Source: Myxococcus stipitatus (GTDB taxonomy: Bacteria; Myxococcota; Myxococcia; Myxococcales; Myxococcaceae). Taken from it: a stretch of 64,000 bases of DNA. This document shows positions 17,715-26,543 of this stretch, piece after piece (within the stretch, counting starts at the first letter, position 1; each line of letters begins with the position of its first letter). Location of the stretch: the NCBI RefSeq assembly GCF_038561935.1, contig NZ_CP102770.1, positions 5,146,001 through 5,210,000 of the forward strand, given 5' to 3'. The notes beneath the pieces were generated by a model, which ran no database searches, had not been told where the DNA came from, and saw only the letters and a program-made list of their open reading frames with translations. The position numbers and the translations under genes are program-made.

Positions 17715-18251
17715 ATGTGGTGTATCGGCGTGGTGCTGACGGTGCTCGCGGGGATGCCCCCGGACGGCGCCGCGCAGCTCGAGAAGGTGGATGCCCTGCT
17801 GCCCATGCTTCAGCGGCTGGCGGTGGACCCGGAGCTGGTTCGAGCGGTGAAGGCGCAGAACGCGAAGGGCGCATCGCTGGCGTCCATTCGCGCGGAGGAT
17901 GACGCGTGGCTCGCGACGCCGGCGCTCACTCCGGCCAAGCAGCGGGTGCTCGAGTCCGCGGGGGCGCGCGTGCTGGCCCGCCACCGCGCGACGCTGGGGC
18001 GGAAGGTCGCCGAGATCTTCGCCATGGACCGGCGGGGCGCGCTGGTGGGCGCCACCCGGCGCACGTCCGACTACTGGCAGGGGGACGAGGACAAGTTCCG
18101 GGTGCCCTTCAACGAGGGGCGCGTGCTGAAGGAGAAGCCCTTCTTCGACGAGTCCTCGCAAGCCTACGTCATCCAGGTCTCCCTCCCGGTCCGTGAGGGC
18201 CGCCAGGTCATCGGCGCCATCACCGTGGGCCTCTCCTTGCTCGACCTCTGA
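17715..18251 (+). CDS. Small secreted Cache-like sensor protein
   Basis: 178 residues from the ATG at 17715 with GAGG six bases before; a GTG at 17673 is an alternative. The N-terminus is a short signal (WCIGVVLTVLAGMPPDGAAQ). The mature protein is about 155 residues and resembles a single Cache/PAS-like extracytoplasmic sensor: helical start, then VAEIFAMDRRGALVGATRRTSDYWQGDEDKF, PFFDESSQAYVIQVSLPVREGRQVIGAITVGLSL. The pattern of strand, Y-W-Q-G-D-E and a final V-I-G-A-I-T-V-G strand is what membrane-bound Cache receptors show. It has no transmembrane anchor after the signal and stops 17 bases before the chemoreceptor gene, so it may be a periplasmic ligand-binding partner for it. Confidence 0.75.
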   Translation: MWCIGVVLTVLAGMPPDGAAQLEKVDALLPMLQRLAVDPELVRAVKAQNAKGASLASIRAEDDAWLATPALTPAKQRVLESAGARVLARHRATLGRKVAEIFAMDRRGALVGATRRTSDYWQGDEDKFRVPFNEGRVLKEKPFFDESSQAYVIQVSLPVREGRQVIGAITVGLSLLDL

Positions 18252-18268
18252 AGTCCCGCCGCACCTCC

Positions 18269-20161
18269 ATGCGAATCCTCGACAGAACCTCCCTGCGCAC
18301 CCGGTTGACCCTGGCGGTGGCGCTGCTCACGCTGTGCGCGCTGCTGCCGCTCAACATCCTGGGGCGCTTCTTCATCGCCGACACCTTGCAGGCGCAGCTC
18401 CACGCGACGCTGAGGGTGGAGGCCCAGGGGCTCCGAGACCTCGTCGAGGCCACGCTCGTGGAGCGCGAGGCCACGGTGCGCAGCTGGTCCGAGCACTCCA
18501 TCCTCCGGGGCGCGCTGCTCTTCGAGACCTTCGAGGAGAGCGACTCGGTGCTGGCCACGTTCAAGAAGCGCCACCCCTCCTTCGCGGGCGTGGTGCTCTT
18601 CGCCGAGGACGGGCGCGCGGTGTCCGCCAGCGAGGCCCGGCTGCTCGAGGCCTACGCGGGACACGAGCGCGAGGTCCTCGACGCCGCGTGGTTCCGGGCC
18701 GCTCGCAATGGCACGCACGATGTTTCGGGCTTCACGCGGGTGGACCCGTTCTTCGGCAAGGCGGTGCTGCCGCTCGCGGCCCCCATCTTCAGCCCCATCA
18801 GCGGCGCGCGGATTGGCGTGGTGCTGGGCGCGTATGACTGGGGGCAGGTGGGGCAGGTGGTGGCCCCCGCGCTGGAGCGCTCGCGCGCCCGAGGGCAGCG
18901 GAGCTTCGCCCTCGAGGTGGTGGACCCGGAGGGCCTGGTGCTCTTCGACTCGATGGCGGGAGGCCCGTCCCGCGCCGAGGATGTCGTCCGCGAGTCCGCC
19001 ATCGACGAGGTGGCGCTGCGCGACGTGGGCGACGGCTGGCGCTTCGTGGCGACGGTGGACCCGAAGGAGGTCTACGCGCCGCTGAACCGCGCCGAGCGCA
19101 TCGCCGTGGGACTGACGCTCCTGTCCCTCGCCGTGGCGGGCATCGGGGGCTGGTGGTTGGCGCGCGGCGCCACCCGGCCCATCACCCGGTTGAACGAGGT
19201 GGTGAGCCGCGTCGTGCGCGAAGGGGACCTCACGCAGGACGTGGAGGTCACCACGCGCCGCGATGAAGTGGGGGCGCTGGCCGCCGCGTTCGCCCAGATG
19301 ATGGAGCACCTGCGGGACTCCACGCGCGGGCTCCAGCAGGGCACCCTGGTGCTGGGCAAGACGGTGGCGGAGCTGACGGCCGCGGCGGCGCAGCAGGAGC
19401 GCACGCTGATGAAGCAGGCCGCTGCCCTCCAGGAGACGCAGGTGACGGCGCAGGAGATCAAACAGACGTCGCTGATGGCCGCCGAGCGCTCCCAGGCGGT
19501 GCTCGGCGTCACCGCTCGGGCGCGCGAGGTGGGGCGCTCCGGCGAGGCCACCGTCGAAGCCAGCCTCGCGGGCTTCGAGCAGCTGCATGAACAAGTGGGC
19601 CGCGTGGCGCGGAGCATCGCCGCCCTCAACGAGCGCACGAGCCAGATTGGCGGCATCACCCAGACGGTGAAGGACCTGGCGGACCAGTCCAACATGCTGG
19701 CCCTCAACGCCGCCATCGAGTCCGTCCGCTCCGGCGAGCACGGCAAGGGCTTTGGCGTGGTGGCCCGGGAGATCCGCAGCCTCGCCGACCAGTCCATCCA
19801 CTCCACGGGCCGGGTGCGCGAAATCCTGGAGGACATCCGCCAGTCCATCCAGGCCGCCGTCGCCCTCGCCGAGCAGAGCCAGGGCAGCGCGGAGACGGGC
19901 CTGACGCAGGTCCGCGCCAGCGGGGACAGCCTCCGGGAGCTGACCCGCATCATCCAGGACAACGCCTCCGCCGCTCAGCAGATCGCCGCCGCCGTCACCC
20001 AGCAGAATGCGGGCGTCGCGCAAATCTTCACAGCCGTGACGGATTTGTCCCGGATGATGGAAGAGTCAATGCAGGGATTGCAGAGCGCCCAGCGGATTAC
20101 CGCGTCCTTGCGCGAGGTGGCCGGACACATGGAGGCCGTCGCGGCCACGTACCGCGTCTAG
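18269..20161 (+). CDS. Methyl-accepting chemotaxis protein with Cache sensor
   Basis: 630 residues. TM1 is about 12-36, a large periplasmic sensor (about 37-275, double-Cache size) follows, then TM2 about 278-298, HAMP (RGATRPITRLNEVVSRVVREG) and a cytoplasmic signalling coiled coil. The conserved tip (about residue 470-505) reads ADQSNMLALNAAIESVRSGE, then GKGFGVVAREIRSLADQS, the region that contacts CheW and CheA. The protein should sense a periplasmic signal and control a chemosensory kinase. No cheA, cheW or cheR is in the window, so it is an orphan receptor. It directly follows a small secreted Cache-like protein and probably shares its promoter. Confidence 0.93.
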   Translation: MRILDRTSLRTRLTLAVALLTLCALLPLNILGRFFIADTLQAQLHATLRVEAQGLRDLVEATLVEREATVRSWSEHSILRGALLFETFEESDSVLATFKKRHPSFAGVVLFAEDGRAVSASEARLLEAYAGHEREVLDAAWFRAARNGTHDVSGFTRVDPFFGKAVLPLAAPIFSPISGARIGVVLGAYDWGQVGQVVAPALERSRARGQRSFALEVVDPEGLVLFDSMAGGPSRAEDVVRESAIDEVALRDVGDGWRFVATVDPKEVYAPLNRAERIAVGLTLLSLAVAGIGGWWLARGATRPITRLNEVVSRVVREGDLTQDVEVTTRRDEVGALAAAFAQMMEHLRDSTRGLQQGTLVLGKTVAELTAAAAQQERTLMKQAAALQETQVTAQEIKQTSLMAAERSQAVLGVTARAREVGRSGEATVEASLAGFEQLHEQVGRVARSIAALNERTSQIGGITQTVKDLADQSNMLALNAAIESVRSGEHGKGFGVVAREIRSLADQSIHSTGRVREILEDIRQSIQAAVALAEQSQGSAETGLTQVRASGDSLRELTRIIQDNASAAQQIAAAVTQQNAGVAQIFTAVTDLSRMMEESMQGLQSAQRITASLREVAGHMEAVAATYRV

Positions 20162-20180
20162 TCATTGTCCGCCGGAAAAC

Positions 20181-20213
20181 ACTCAGGGTGTTCTGCGGGG
20201 ACGCACTCTGAGT
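20181..20213 (+). terminator. Hairpin after the chemoreceptor gene
   Basis: ACTCAGGGTG (20181-20190) pairs with CACTCTGAGT (20204-20213) with one G-T wobble and a 13-base loop, 20 bases after the chemoreceptor stop and followed by AAATCTG. It is a plausible terminator isolating the protease array. Confidence 0.45.
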
Positions 20214-20308
20214 AAATCTGAAATATGCGCAACCCGAGGATTCCCAGGTCCATTCCGGCCCTGCGGGCTCCTCGAATCGTTGGTCCCTTCATCCGAAGGA
20301 GCACCCGC

Positions 20309-22735
20309 ATGCGCAGCGTCGTGAAATCCGCCGTATGTATGGCAGTGATGGCGACGTCGTCGGCATGGGCATTCGACCCCACCGACCACTCCCCCAAAGG
20401 AGTCCTCGCCGATCAGGCGTTCTTCAAGCCTGAGTTGTCCCTGCCCAGTGGACAGCTTCCCCTGTCGTTGGCCCTGCCCAAGTTGAGCCCGCAGCAGGCG
20501 AAGGTCTGGGACGACTTCTTCGCCCGCAACGGCACGAACTTCGAAATCCACGTGGACGTGGTGACGGGCACCGCCAGCAACATCCAGGGCGCCGTTCCCC
20601 TCATCCCGGGCAAGGGAGTTGGGAACAAGGTCACGCTGGGCAGCGTAGGCAAGCAGTTGGGCCGTTCGGTGGACAAGGTGGACGGGGCCGTTGTCGCGGA
20701 CCTCGTCTACAAGTTCATCGAGGCGAACCGGGACGCCCTGGGCGTGGACATGCGCCAGCTGGGGCAGGCCCGCGTGGACCAGGTGGCCACCGACCTCTGG
20801 CAGATCTCCATCGCGCAGGAGGTGCAGGGGATTCCGGTGCGCCACGGCCGCGTCGCGGCCACCATCAGCCACGGCAACCTCATCCTCCTGGGGACGGAGT
20901 CGTGGAGCAACGTGGGCGTGTCGCCCATGCCGCTGGTCGACGCGGAGCGGGCGACGATGCTCGCCCACGAGCGCTTCGGCCTGATGGAGAGCCCCGCCAC
21001 GGTGTGGCAGCAGCCCACGCTGGAGATCGCCCCGGTCTCCGTGTCGGGCGCGGCCTTCGGCCAGGGCATGAAGCACCAGCTGGTGTGGACGTACGGCTTC
21101 ACGCTCCAGGGCGAGGATGAGCGCTGGAAGGTCTCCGTGGACGCGGCCTCCGGCGAGGTGCTCGCCCTCGAGGACGACAACCACTACCTCGACCGCCGCG
21201 TCCGGGGTGATGTCTACGTGTTCACCAACACGGGCATCCCCGCGTCGTGCGCGCCGGGTTCGTACTGCGGCTCCAGCCAGGCGGCGTACCCGATGCCCTG
21301 GGCCAACGTCTCCACGGGCGGCTTCACGGATGCCTACGGCGTGTACAATTGGACCTCGGGCACGGTGACGACGTCGCTCCAGGGCCAGTACATCCGCATC
21401 AACGACACGTGCGGCAACCCCGCGACGTCCAGCGACGCCACCGGCACCATCAACACCGGCTCGGGCGTCGCCAGCCCCTGCCCCCCCGCGGGTGGGACCC
21501 GCAGCTCCGCGGCTCGCAGCGCGTTCTACGAGCTCAACCGCATCCACGAGCTGGCGCGCAGCTGGCTGCCCAACAACGCGTGGTTGAACGGGGCCATGAC
21601 GGCCAACGTCAACATCACCAACACCTGCAACGCGTTCTGGAACGGCTCCACGGTCAACTTCTACCGCGCGGGCGGTGGCTGCCGGAACACGGGTGAGATC
21701 GCCGCCGTGTTCGACCACGAGTGGGGCCACGGCATGGATGACAACGACACGGCGGGCACGCTGAGCAACTCCAGCGAGGCCTACGCCGACATCGCGTCCA
21801 TGTACCGCCTGCCGTTCAACCCCGCCGCGACGCCGGCCAACGGCCTGCGCTCCCCGGCGTCCTGCATCGGCTACGGCTTCTTCCAGACCATCAACAACAA
21901 CTGCGGCATGACGGCGGACGGCACCGGCTACAACGTGAACGAGGCCCAGACGGGCGCCGCGTGGTGCGCCACCAACTGCTCGGGCGTGCGTGACGCCGAC
22001 TACGCGGCCCACAACCCCGCGACGCCGGCGACGCCGGCGAACTTCGTCTGCACCCGCTGCTCCACGGGCACCGGCCCCTGCGGCCGTCAGGTCCACTGCG
22101 CGGCGTCCCCCGTGCGTCAGGCCGCGTGGGACTTCGTCGCCCGCGACCTCCAGTCCGCGCCGTTCAACCTGGACTGGAACTCGGCGCAGAACATCGGCAA
22201 CCGGGTGTTCTACCTCGGCTCTGGCAACATCGGCACGTGGCACGCCTGTAACTGCACCGCCGGCACGTCGGACGGTTGTGCGGCGACCAACGGCTACAAG
22301 CAGTGGCTGGCCGCGGACGACGACAACGGCAACATCAACGATGGCACGCCGCACATGACGGCCATCTACAACGCGTTCAACCGCCACGGCATCGCCTGCT
22401 CCACGCCGGCGCCTGTCAACAGCGGCTGCTCCGGCGCTCCGACGGCGAAGCCCACCGTGTCGGTGACGCCCGCGACCGGCCAGGTGTCCCTGTCCTGGGG
22501 CGCCATCGCCGGCGCGACGCAGTACTGGGTGCTGCGCTCCGACGGTGTGAATGCCTGCACCTACGGCAAGGCGCGCATCGCCACGGTGACCACGACCAGC
22601 TTCGTGGACACCAACGTCGCGACGGGCCACCGCGTTTGCTACTCCGTCGTTCCGGTGGGCAGCAATGCGGCCTGCTTCGGTCCGGCCAGCACCTGCGACG
22701 ACGCGACCAACGTGGGCTGCACGGTTCCGCTCTAG
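20309..22735 (+). CDS. Secreted HExxH metalloprotease, copy 1
   Basis: 808 residues from the ATG at 20309 with GAAGGAG upstream. The signal peptide ends near TSSAWA-FDP. Residues about 25-260 form a propeptide of the fungalysin/thermolysin type (VADLVYKFIEANRDALGVD, GIPVRHGRVAATISHGNL, then WKVSVDAASGEVLALEDDNHY). The catalytic domain carries HEWGH at 470-474 and Glu490 in SSEAYADI, a gluzincin-like arrangement near M4/M36 peptidases. Many cysteines, often paired, suggest disulfides outside the cell. The last 95 residues are an FN3-like domain (KPTVSVTPATGQVSLSWGAI). It is the first of a tandem array and is followed by a terminator, so copies are probably expressed separately. A likely role is extracellular protein digestion. 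Confidence 0.9.
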   Translation: MRSVVKSAVCMAVMATSSAWAFDPTDHSPKGVLADQAFFKPELSLPSGQLPLSLALPKLSPQQAKVWDDFFARNGTNFEIHVDVVTGTASNIQGAVPLIPGKGVGNKVTLGSVGKQLGRSVDKVDGAVVADLVYKFIEANRDALGVDMRQLGQARVDQVATDLWQISIAQEVQGIPVRHGRVAATISHGNLILLGTESWSNVGVSPMPLVDAERATMLAHERFGLMESPATVWQQPTLEIAPVSVSGAAFGQGMKHQLVWTYGFTLQGEDERWKVSVDAASGEVLALEDDNHYLDRRVRGDVYVFTNTGIPASCAPGSYCGSSQAAYPMPWANVSTGGFTDAYGVYNWTSGTVTTSLQGQYIRINDTCGNPATSSDATGTINTGSGVASPCPPAGGTRSSAARSAFYELNRIHELARSWLPNNAWLNGAMTANVNITNTCNAFWNGSTVNFYRAGGGCRNTGEIAAVFDHEWGHGMDDNDTAGTLSNSSEAYADIASMYRLPFNPAATPANGLRSPASCIGYGFFQTINNNCGMTADGTGYNVNEAQTGAAWCATNCSGVRDADYAAHNPATPATPANFVCTRCSTGTGPCGRQVHCAASPVRQAAWDFVARDLQSAPFNLDWNSAQNIGNRVFYLGSGNIGTWHACNCTAGTSDGCAATNGYKQWLAADDDNGNINDGTPHMTAIYNAFNRHGIACSTPAPVNSGCSGAPTAKPTVSVTPATGQVSLSWGAIAGATQYWVLRSDGVNACTYGKARIATVTTTSFVDTNVATGHRVCYSVVPVGSNAACFGPASTCDDATNVGCTVPL

Positions 22736-22816
22736 TCGCGGGCCTGTCCTGACCGCCGCTGCGGCGGGGGCGCGCTCGAGCGGGGCACCTCCGCCACCGC
22801 GGGTTTGATTCTCCCA

Positions 22817-22843
22817 GGCGGCTTCCCTTCGAGGGGAGCCGCC
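22817..22843 (+). terminator. Strong rho-independent terminator between protease copies
   Basis: A 12-bp stem with a 3-base loop (TTCG at its apex) and one G-T pair is followed by TTTCGCCGCTTTC. It ends copy 1; the ribosome-binding site of copy 2 begins 16 bases later. Confidence 0.75.
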
Positions 22844-22871
22844 TTTCGCCGCTTTCTGGAAGGAGTCCGAT

Positions 22872-25295
22872 ATGCACGGCGTGACGAAGGCCGCGGTGTG
22901 TCTCGCGGCGCTGGCGGTGTCCCAGGCGTGGGGGGCCCTGCCACCCGAGCCCGGAGCCAACGGCTCGTTGGCGAGCCAGGCGTTCTTCAAACCCGAGCTG
23001 GCCCTGGTCAGCGGACAGGTGCCCCTGTCCCAGGCGCTGCGAAAGCCAGGCACGGACAAAGCCCGGCACTGGGAGGACTTCTTCGCCCGCCATGGCCGCG
23101 ACTTCGAGGTCCACATCGACGCCGTCACGGGCACCGCGGCCAACATCCAGGGGGCGGTCCCGCTCATCCCGGGGACGGGCGTTGGAAACCAGCGGACGTT
23201 GGAGGGGGTCGGCAGACAGCTTGGCCGCGCCGTGGTGGAGGTGGATGACGCCGTCGTCGCGGACCTGGTCTACCGGTTCATCGACGCCAACCAGAAGGTC
23301 CTCGGCGTGGACCTGGCGCAGCTGGGTGACATCCGGGCGGACCCGATTACGCCCGACCTGTGGCAGGTGTCGATACCCCAGCGCTACCAGGGGATTCCCG
23401 TGCGCCATGGGCGCATCGCCGCGTCCATCAGCCATGGAAACCTCGTCGTCGTGGGGACGGAGGCGTGGAGCAACGTAGCCATCTCCCCGCTGCCGCTGGT
23501 GGACGCGGACCGGGCGATGATGCTGGCCCATGAGCGCTTCGGGCTGCTCGCGAGCCCGGACGAAGTCTGGCTCGGGCCGCTGCTGGAGGTGGTCCCCGTG
23601 GCGCGGCCGGGGAGGGGATTGGGCGAGGGGATGGGGCACCGGCTCGTGTGGACGTATGGCTTCCGGCTCCAGGGCGAACATGCGCGCTGGAAGGTGACGG
23701 TGGATGCCAGCAGCGGCGAGGTGCTCGCGCTCGAGGACGACAACCACTACGCCGGGCGCGCCATCCTGGGGGACGTCTTCGTCTACACGAACACCGGGCT
23801 GCCCGCCGCGTGCCAGCCGGGCTCTCGTTGTGGCTCCACTCAGCTTCGGTATCCCATGCCGTGGGCCAATTATTCGCCCACGGGCTTCGCGAACGCCTTC
23901 GGGGTGTTCGGCCCCTCCGCCGAGCTGCCCACGACGACGCTCGCCGGGCAGTACCTCCGCGTCCAGGATGCGTGCGCCATCAACATCGGCGCCGTGGACG
24001 GAGTGGATATCGACGTGGGCTATCGGTACCAGGAGCCGTGCCTGAACCTGGCGTACAAGTCAGCGTCTCCCGCTGCCCGGACCGCCTACTACGAGCTGGG
24101 TCGCATCCAGGAGCTGGCTCGCGGCTGGCTCCCCAACAACACCTGGTTGAAGTCCCAGGTGGTGGCCAACGTCAACATCAACGGCACCTGCAATGCCTTC
24201 TGGAATGGCACGTCGCTCAACTTCTACCGCGCGGGCGGCGGATGCCGGAACATGGGGGAGATTGGCGCGATGCTCGACCATGAGTGGGGGCACGGGCTGG
24301 ACGACAACGACTCGAACGGCGCGCTGAGCAACCCGAGCGAAGCCTACGGCGACATCGCGGCCATCTACCGCCAGCCCTTTCATCCCCTCGCGACCCCTGG
24401 CAACGGCGTGCCCTCTCCCGCGTCCTGCATCGGCTACGGCTTGACGATGTCGTCAGGCCCTTGCCTCATGACGGCGGACGGCACGGGCTACAACGTGAAC
24501 GAGGCCCAGGTTGGCGCCGCGTGGTGCACCACCCAATGCTCGGGCGTGCGTGACGCCGACTACGCGGCCCACGTGGTGCAGACGCCTTCCACGCCGCAGA
24601 ACTTCGTCTGCCCGCGGTGTGTCTCGGGGACCGGGCCGTGTGGCCGGTCGGTCCACTGCGCGGCGTCCCCCGTGCGACAGGCCGCGTGGGACTTCATCGC
24701 CCGCGACCTCCAGGCCCCGCCGTTCAACCTGGATTGGAACACGGCGCAGAACATCGGCAACCGGGTGTTCTACCTCGGCTCTGGCAACGTCGGCACGTGG
24801 CACTCCTGCAACTGCACGGCGGGCACCGCGGATGGTTGTGCGGCGACGCACGGCTACAAGCAGTGGCTGGTGGCGGACGACGACAACGGCAACCTCAACG
24901 ATGGCACGCCGCACATGACGGCCATCTACAACGCGTTCAACCGCCACGGCATCGCCTGCGCCACGCCGTCACCCATCAACAGTGGATGCGCTGGCGCGCC
25001 GACGGCGAAGCCGTCCGTGACGGTGACAGCCGGGACGGGGCAGATAGCGCTGTCCTGGGCGCCCGTCCCGGGGGCGACGCAGTACTGGGTGATGAGGTCC
25101 GATGGCCTCAATGCCTGCACCTACGGGAAGGCGCGCATCGCCACCGTGGCGACCACCACCTTCACGGACACAGAGGTTCGTGGTGGCCACAGGACCTGCT
25201 ACTCGGTGGTCCCGGTGGGCAGCAGTCAGTCCTGCTTCGGCCCGTCGAGCACCTGTGACGACGCGACCAACGTGGGCTGCGCGGTCCCGCTCTAG
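22872..25295 (+). CDS. Secreted HExxH metalloprotease, copy 2
   Basis: 807 residues, colinear with copy 1 throughout. The ATG at 22872 follows AAGGAG. Signal peptide (AALAVSQAWG), propeptide, HEWGH at 470-474, Glu490 in PSEAYGDI and the C-terminal FN3-like domain are all kept, and the cysteine pattern is the same. The most divergent parts are the propeptide and a segment around residues 345-400, where sequence and length differ, possibly altering specificity. The most conserved are the catalytic core and the segment after GTGYNVNEAQ. This is a recent tandem duplication; the unit spacing (start to start) is about 2.5 kb. All active-site residues are intact, so it should be functional. Confidence 0.9.
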   Translation: MHGVTKAAVCLAALAVSQAWGALPPEPGANGSLASQAFFKPELALVSGQVPLSQALRKPGTDKARHWEDFFARHGRDFEVHIDAVTGTAANIQGAVPLIPGTGVGNQRTLEGVGRQLGRAVVEVDDAVVADLVYRFIDANQKVLGVDLAQLGDIRADPITPDLWQVSIPQRYQGIPVRHGRIAASISHGNLVVVGTEAWSNVAISPLPLVDADRAMMLAHERFGLLASPDEVWLGPLLEVVPVARPGRGLGEGMGHRLVWTYGFRLQGEHARWKVTVDASSGEVLALEDDNHYAGRAILGDVFVYTNTGLPAACQPGSRCGSTQLRYPMPWANYSPTGFANAFGVFGPSAELPTTTLAGQYLRVQDACAINIGAVDGVDIDVGYRYQEPCLNLAYKSASPAARTAYYELGRIQELARGWLPNNTWLKSQVVANVNINGTCNAFWNGTSLNFYRAGGGCRNMGEIGAMLDHEWGHGLDDNDSNGALSNPSEAYGDIAAIYRQPFHPLATPGNGVPSPASCIGYGLTMSSGPCLMTADGTGYNVNEAQVGAAWCTTQCSGVRDADYAAHVVQTPSTPQNFVCPRCVSGTGPCGRSVHCAASPVRQAAWDFIARDLQAPPFNLDWNTAQNIGNRVFYLGSGNVGTWHSCNCTAGTADGCAATHGYKQWLVADDDNGNLNDGTPHMTAIYNAFNRHGIACATPSPINSGCAGAPTAKPSVTVTAGTGQIALSWAPVPGATQYWVMRSDGLNACTYGKARIATVATTTFTDTEVRGGHRTCYSVVPVGSSQSCFGPSSTCDDATNVGCAVPL

Positions 25296-25353
25296 GTCGC
25301 GGGCCGTCTTGTCCGCCGCCGGGGTGGGGCGAGCTTGGGCGAAGGAGTCCGTA

Positions 25354-25521
25354 ATGCACGGCGTGATGAAAGCCGCGGTGTGTCTCACGGCGCTGGTGGT
25401 GTCCCAAGCGTGGGGGGACGCGCCGGCCGAACAGGTCTCGAGGAGTTCGTTGGCGAGCCAGGCGTTCTCCAAACCCGAGCTGGTGCTGGTGAACGGGAAC
25501 CTCCCGCTCCAAGAGGTGTAG
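25354..25521 (+). pseudogene. Truncated third protease copy (signal peptide plus start of propeptide)
   Basis: A 55-codon frame starts with the same ribosome-binding site and nearly the same first 50 residues as copy 2 (MHGVMKAAVCLTALVVSQAW, then SLASQAFSKPELVLVNGNLPL). It ends in QEV-stop where the full copies continue. The stop is six bases from the end of the convergent MarR-GNAT gene, so the rest of the copy is missing rather than interrupted by a point mutation. It could still make a short secreted peptide, but a remnant of a third duplication unit is the simpler reading. Confidence 0.8.
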
Positions 25522-25527
25522 TCCCCC

Positions 25528-26463
25528 TCAGAACTTCAACTCCCAGGTCTCCGACACCAGCCCCTCGCCGAAGTCACTGTGGGGCTCCGAGCTGATGCGC
25601 TCGAAGCCCGCTTGTTCATACAGGTGTCGCGCGGCGAGGAGCTGGCTGTCGGTCCACAGGCGCACCTTCCGGTAGCCCGCCTCGCGCGCGAAGCGGATGC
25701 ACGCATCCACCAGCCGGGTGCCAACGCCAAGCCCTCGCGCGGACGGCTCCACGAGCAAGAGTCGCAGCTTCGCCACCGTCTTCGACTCACTCACCAGGAA
25801 CACCGAGCCGACGCTCCGGCCGTTCAGCTCGGCGATCCAGCAGCGCTCCCGCTCCGGCTGAAGCTCCAGGATGAACTTGGACGCGATGCCCGCGACCAGC
25901 GCCTCGAACCGCTCATCCCAGCCGTACTCCTGGCTGTAGAGCTCCCCGTGCCGCTGGATGACCCAGCCGATGTCCCCTGGCCGATGCGGCCGCAGGACGA
26001 CGGACTCCGCGGACGCGCGCGGCTTCTTCTCGTCGAGCAGCTCCTCGATGACCCGCATCGCCTCCACGATGCGCTCGCGCTCATCGCCTCGCAGCGTGGA
26101 GAGCAGGGTGCGGATGGAGTCCTCGGAGCGGTTGTTCAGCCGCGCGTATGCCTGCTCTCCCTTGGCCGACAGGCGCAGCAGGTGCTGACGCCCATCCAAC
26201 GCGGAGGGCACGCGCTCGATGAGGCCCTGGTTGCTGAAGCTCCGCAGCAGTCGGCTGAGATAGCCCGGGTCCAGCGCGAGCTCCCGGCTCAGCTCGGCCG
26301 CGGTGGGGGCCTCGCGGTGGTGCAGCTCGTAGAAGAGCCGGGCTTCCGTCAGCGAGAACTCACTCTGAAGCAGGCCATCGGTCAGCACGCCAATCTTCTG
26401 GGTGTAGAAGCGGTTGAAGTGCCGCACCGCCGCCACGCTCTGGTCTCGTCGTGTCTGTGCCAT
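25528..26463 (-). CDS. MarR-type regulator fused to GNAT acetyltransferase
   Basis: 311 residues from the ATG at 26463. Residues 1-150 are a MarR winged helix: RHFNRFYTQKIGVLTDGLLQSEFSL, then ELSRELALDPGYLSRLLRSF as the recognition region and DGRQHLLRLSAKG as the wing. Residues about 157-311 are a GNAT acetyltransferase with the acetyl-CoA loop in ARGLGVGTRLV and a C-terminal HLYEQAGFERISSE. The fusion is a known bacterial arrangement. The likely use is acetylation of a small molecule or peptide coupled to its own regulation; substrate is unknown. It converges with the truncated protease copy. Confidence 0.9.
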   Translation of the reverse strand: MAQTRRDQSVAAVRHFNRFYTQKIGVLTDGLLQSEFSLTEARLFYELHHREAPTAAELSRELALDPGYLSRLLRSFSNQGLIERVPSALDGRQHLLRLSAKGEQAYARLNNRSEDSIRTLLSTLRGDERERIVEAMRVIEELLDEKKPRASAESVVLRPHRPGDIGWVIQRHGELYSQEYGWDERFEALVAGIASKFILELQPERERCWIAELNGRSVGSVFLVSESKTVAKLRLLLVEPSARGLGVGTRLVDACIRFAREAGYRKVRLWTDSQLLAARHLYEQAGFERISSEPHSDFGEGLVSETWELKF

Positions 26464-26543
26464 CAGCCTGTGTCCCCGAACCGCCACGCCATGGTCCCTC
26501 CATTCTCGTGGAACCCGCTCGAGGCAGGCAACCACCGAGAGGC

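Noticed and set aside
20183-23167. 994-codon minus-strand frame opposite the metalloproteases
   Set aside because: It is the antisense shadow of conserved protease codons, rich in Val/Arg/Gly/His with no domain, and it spans the clear terminator between the copies.
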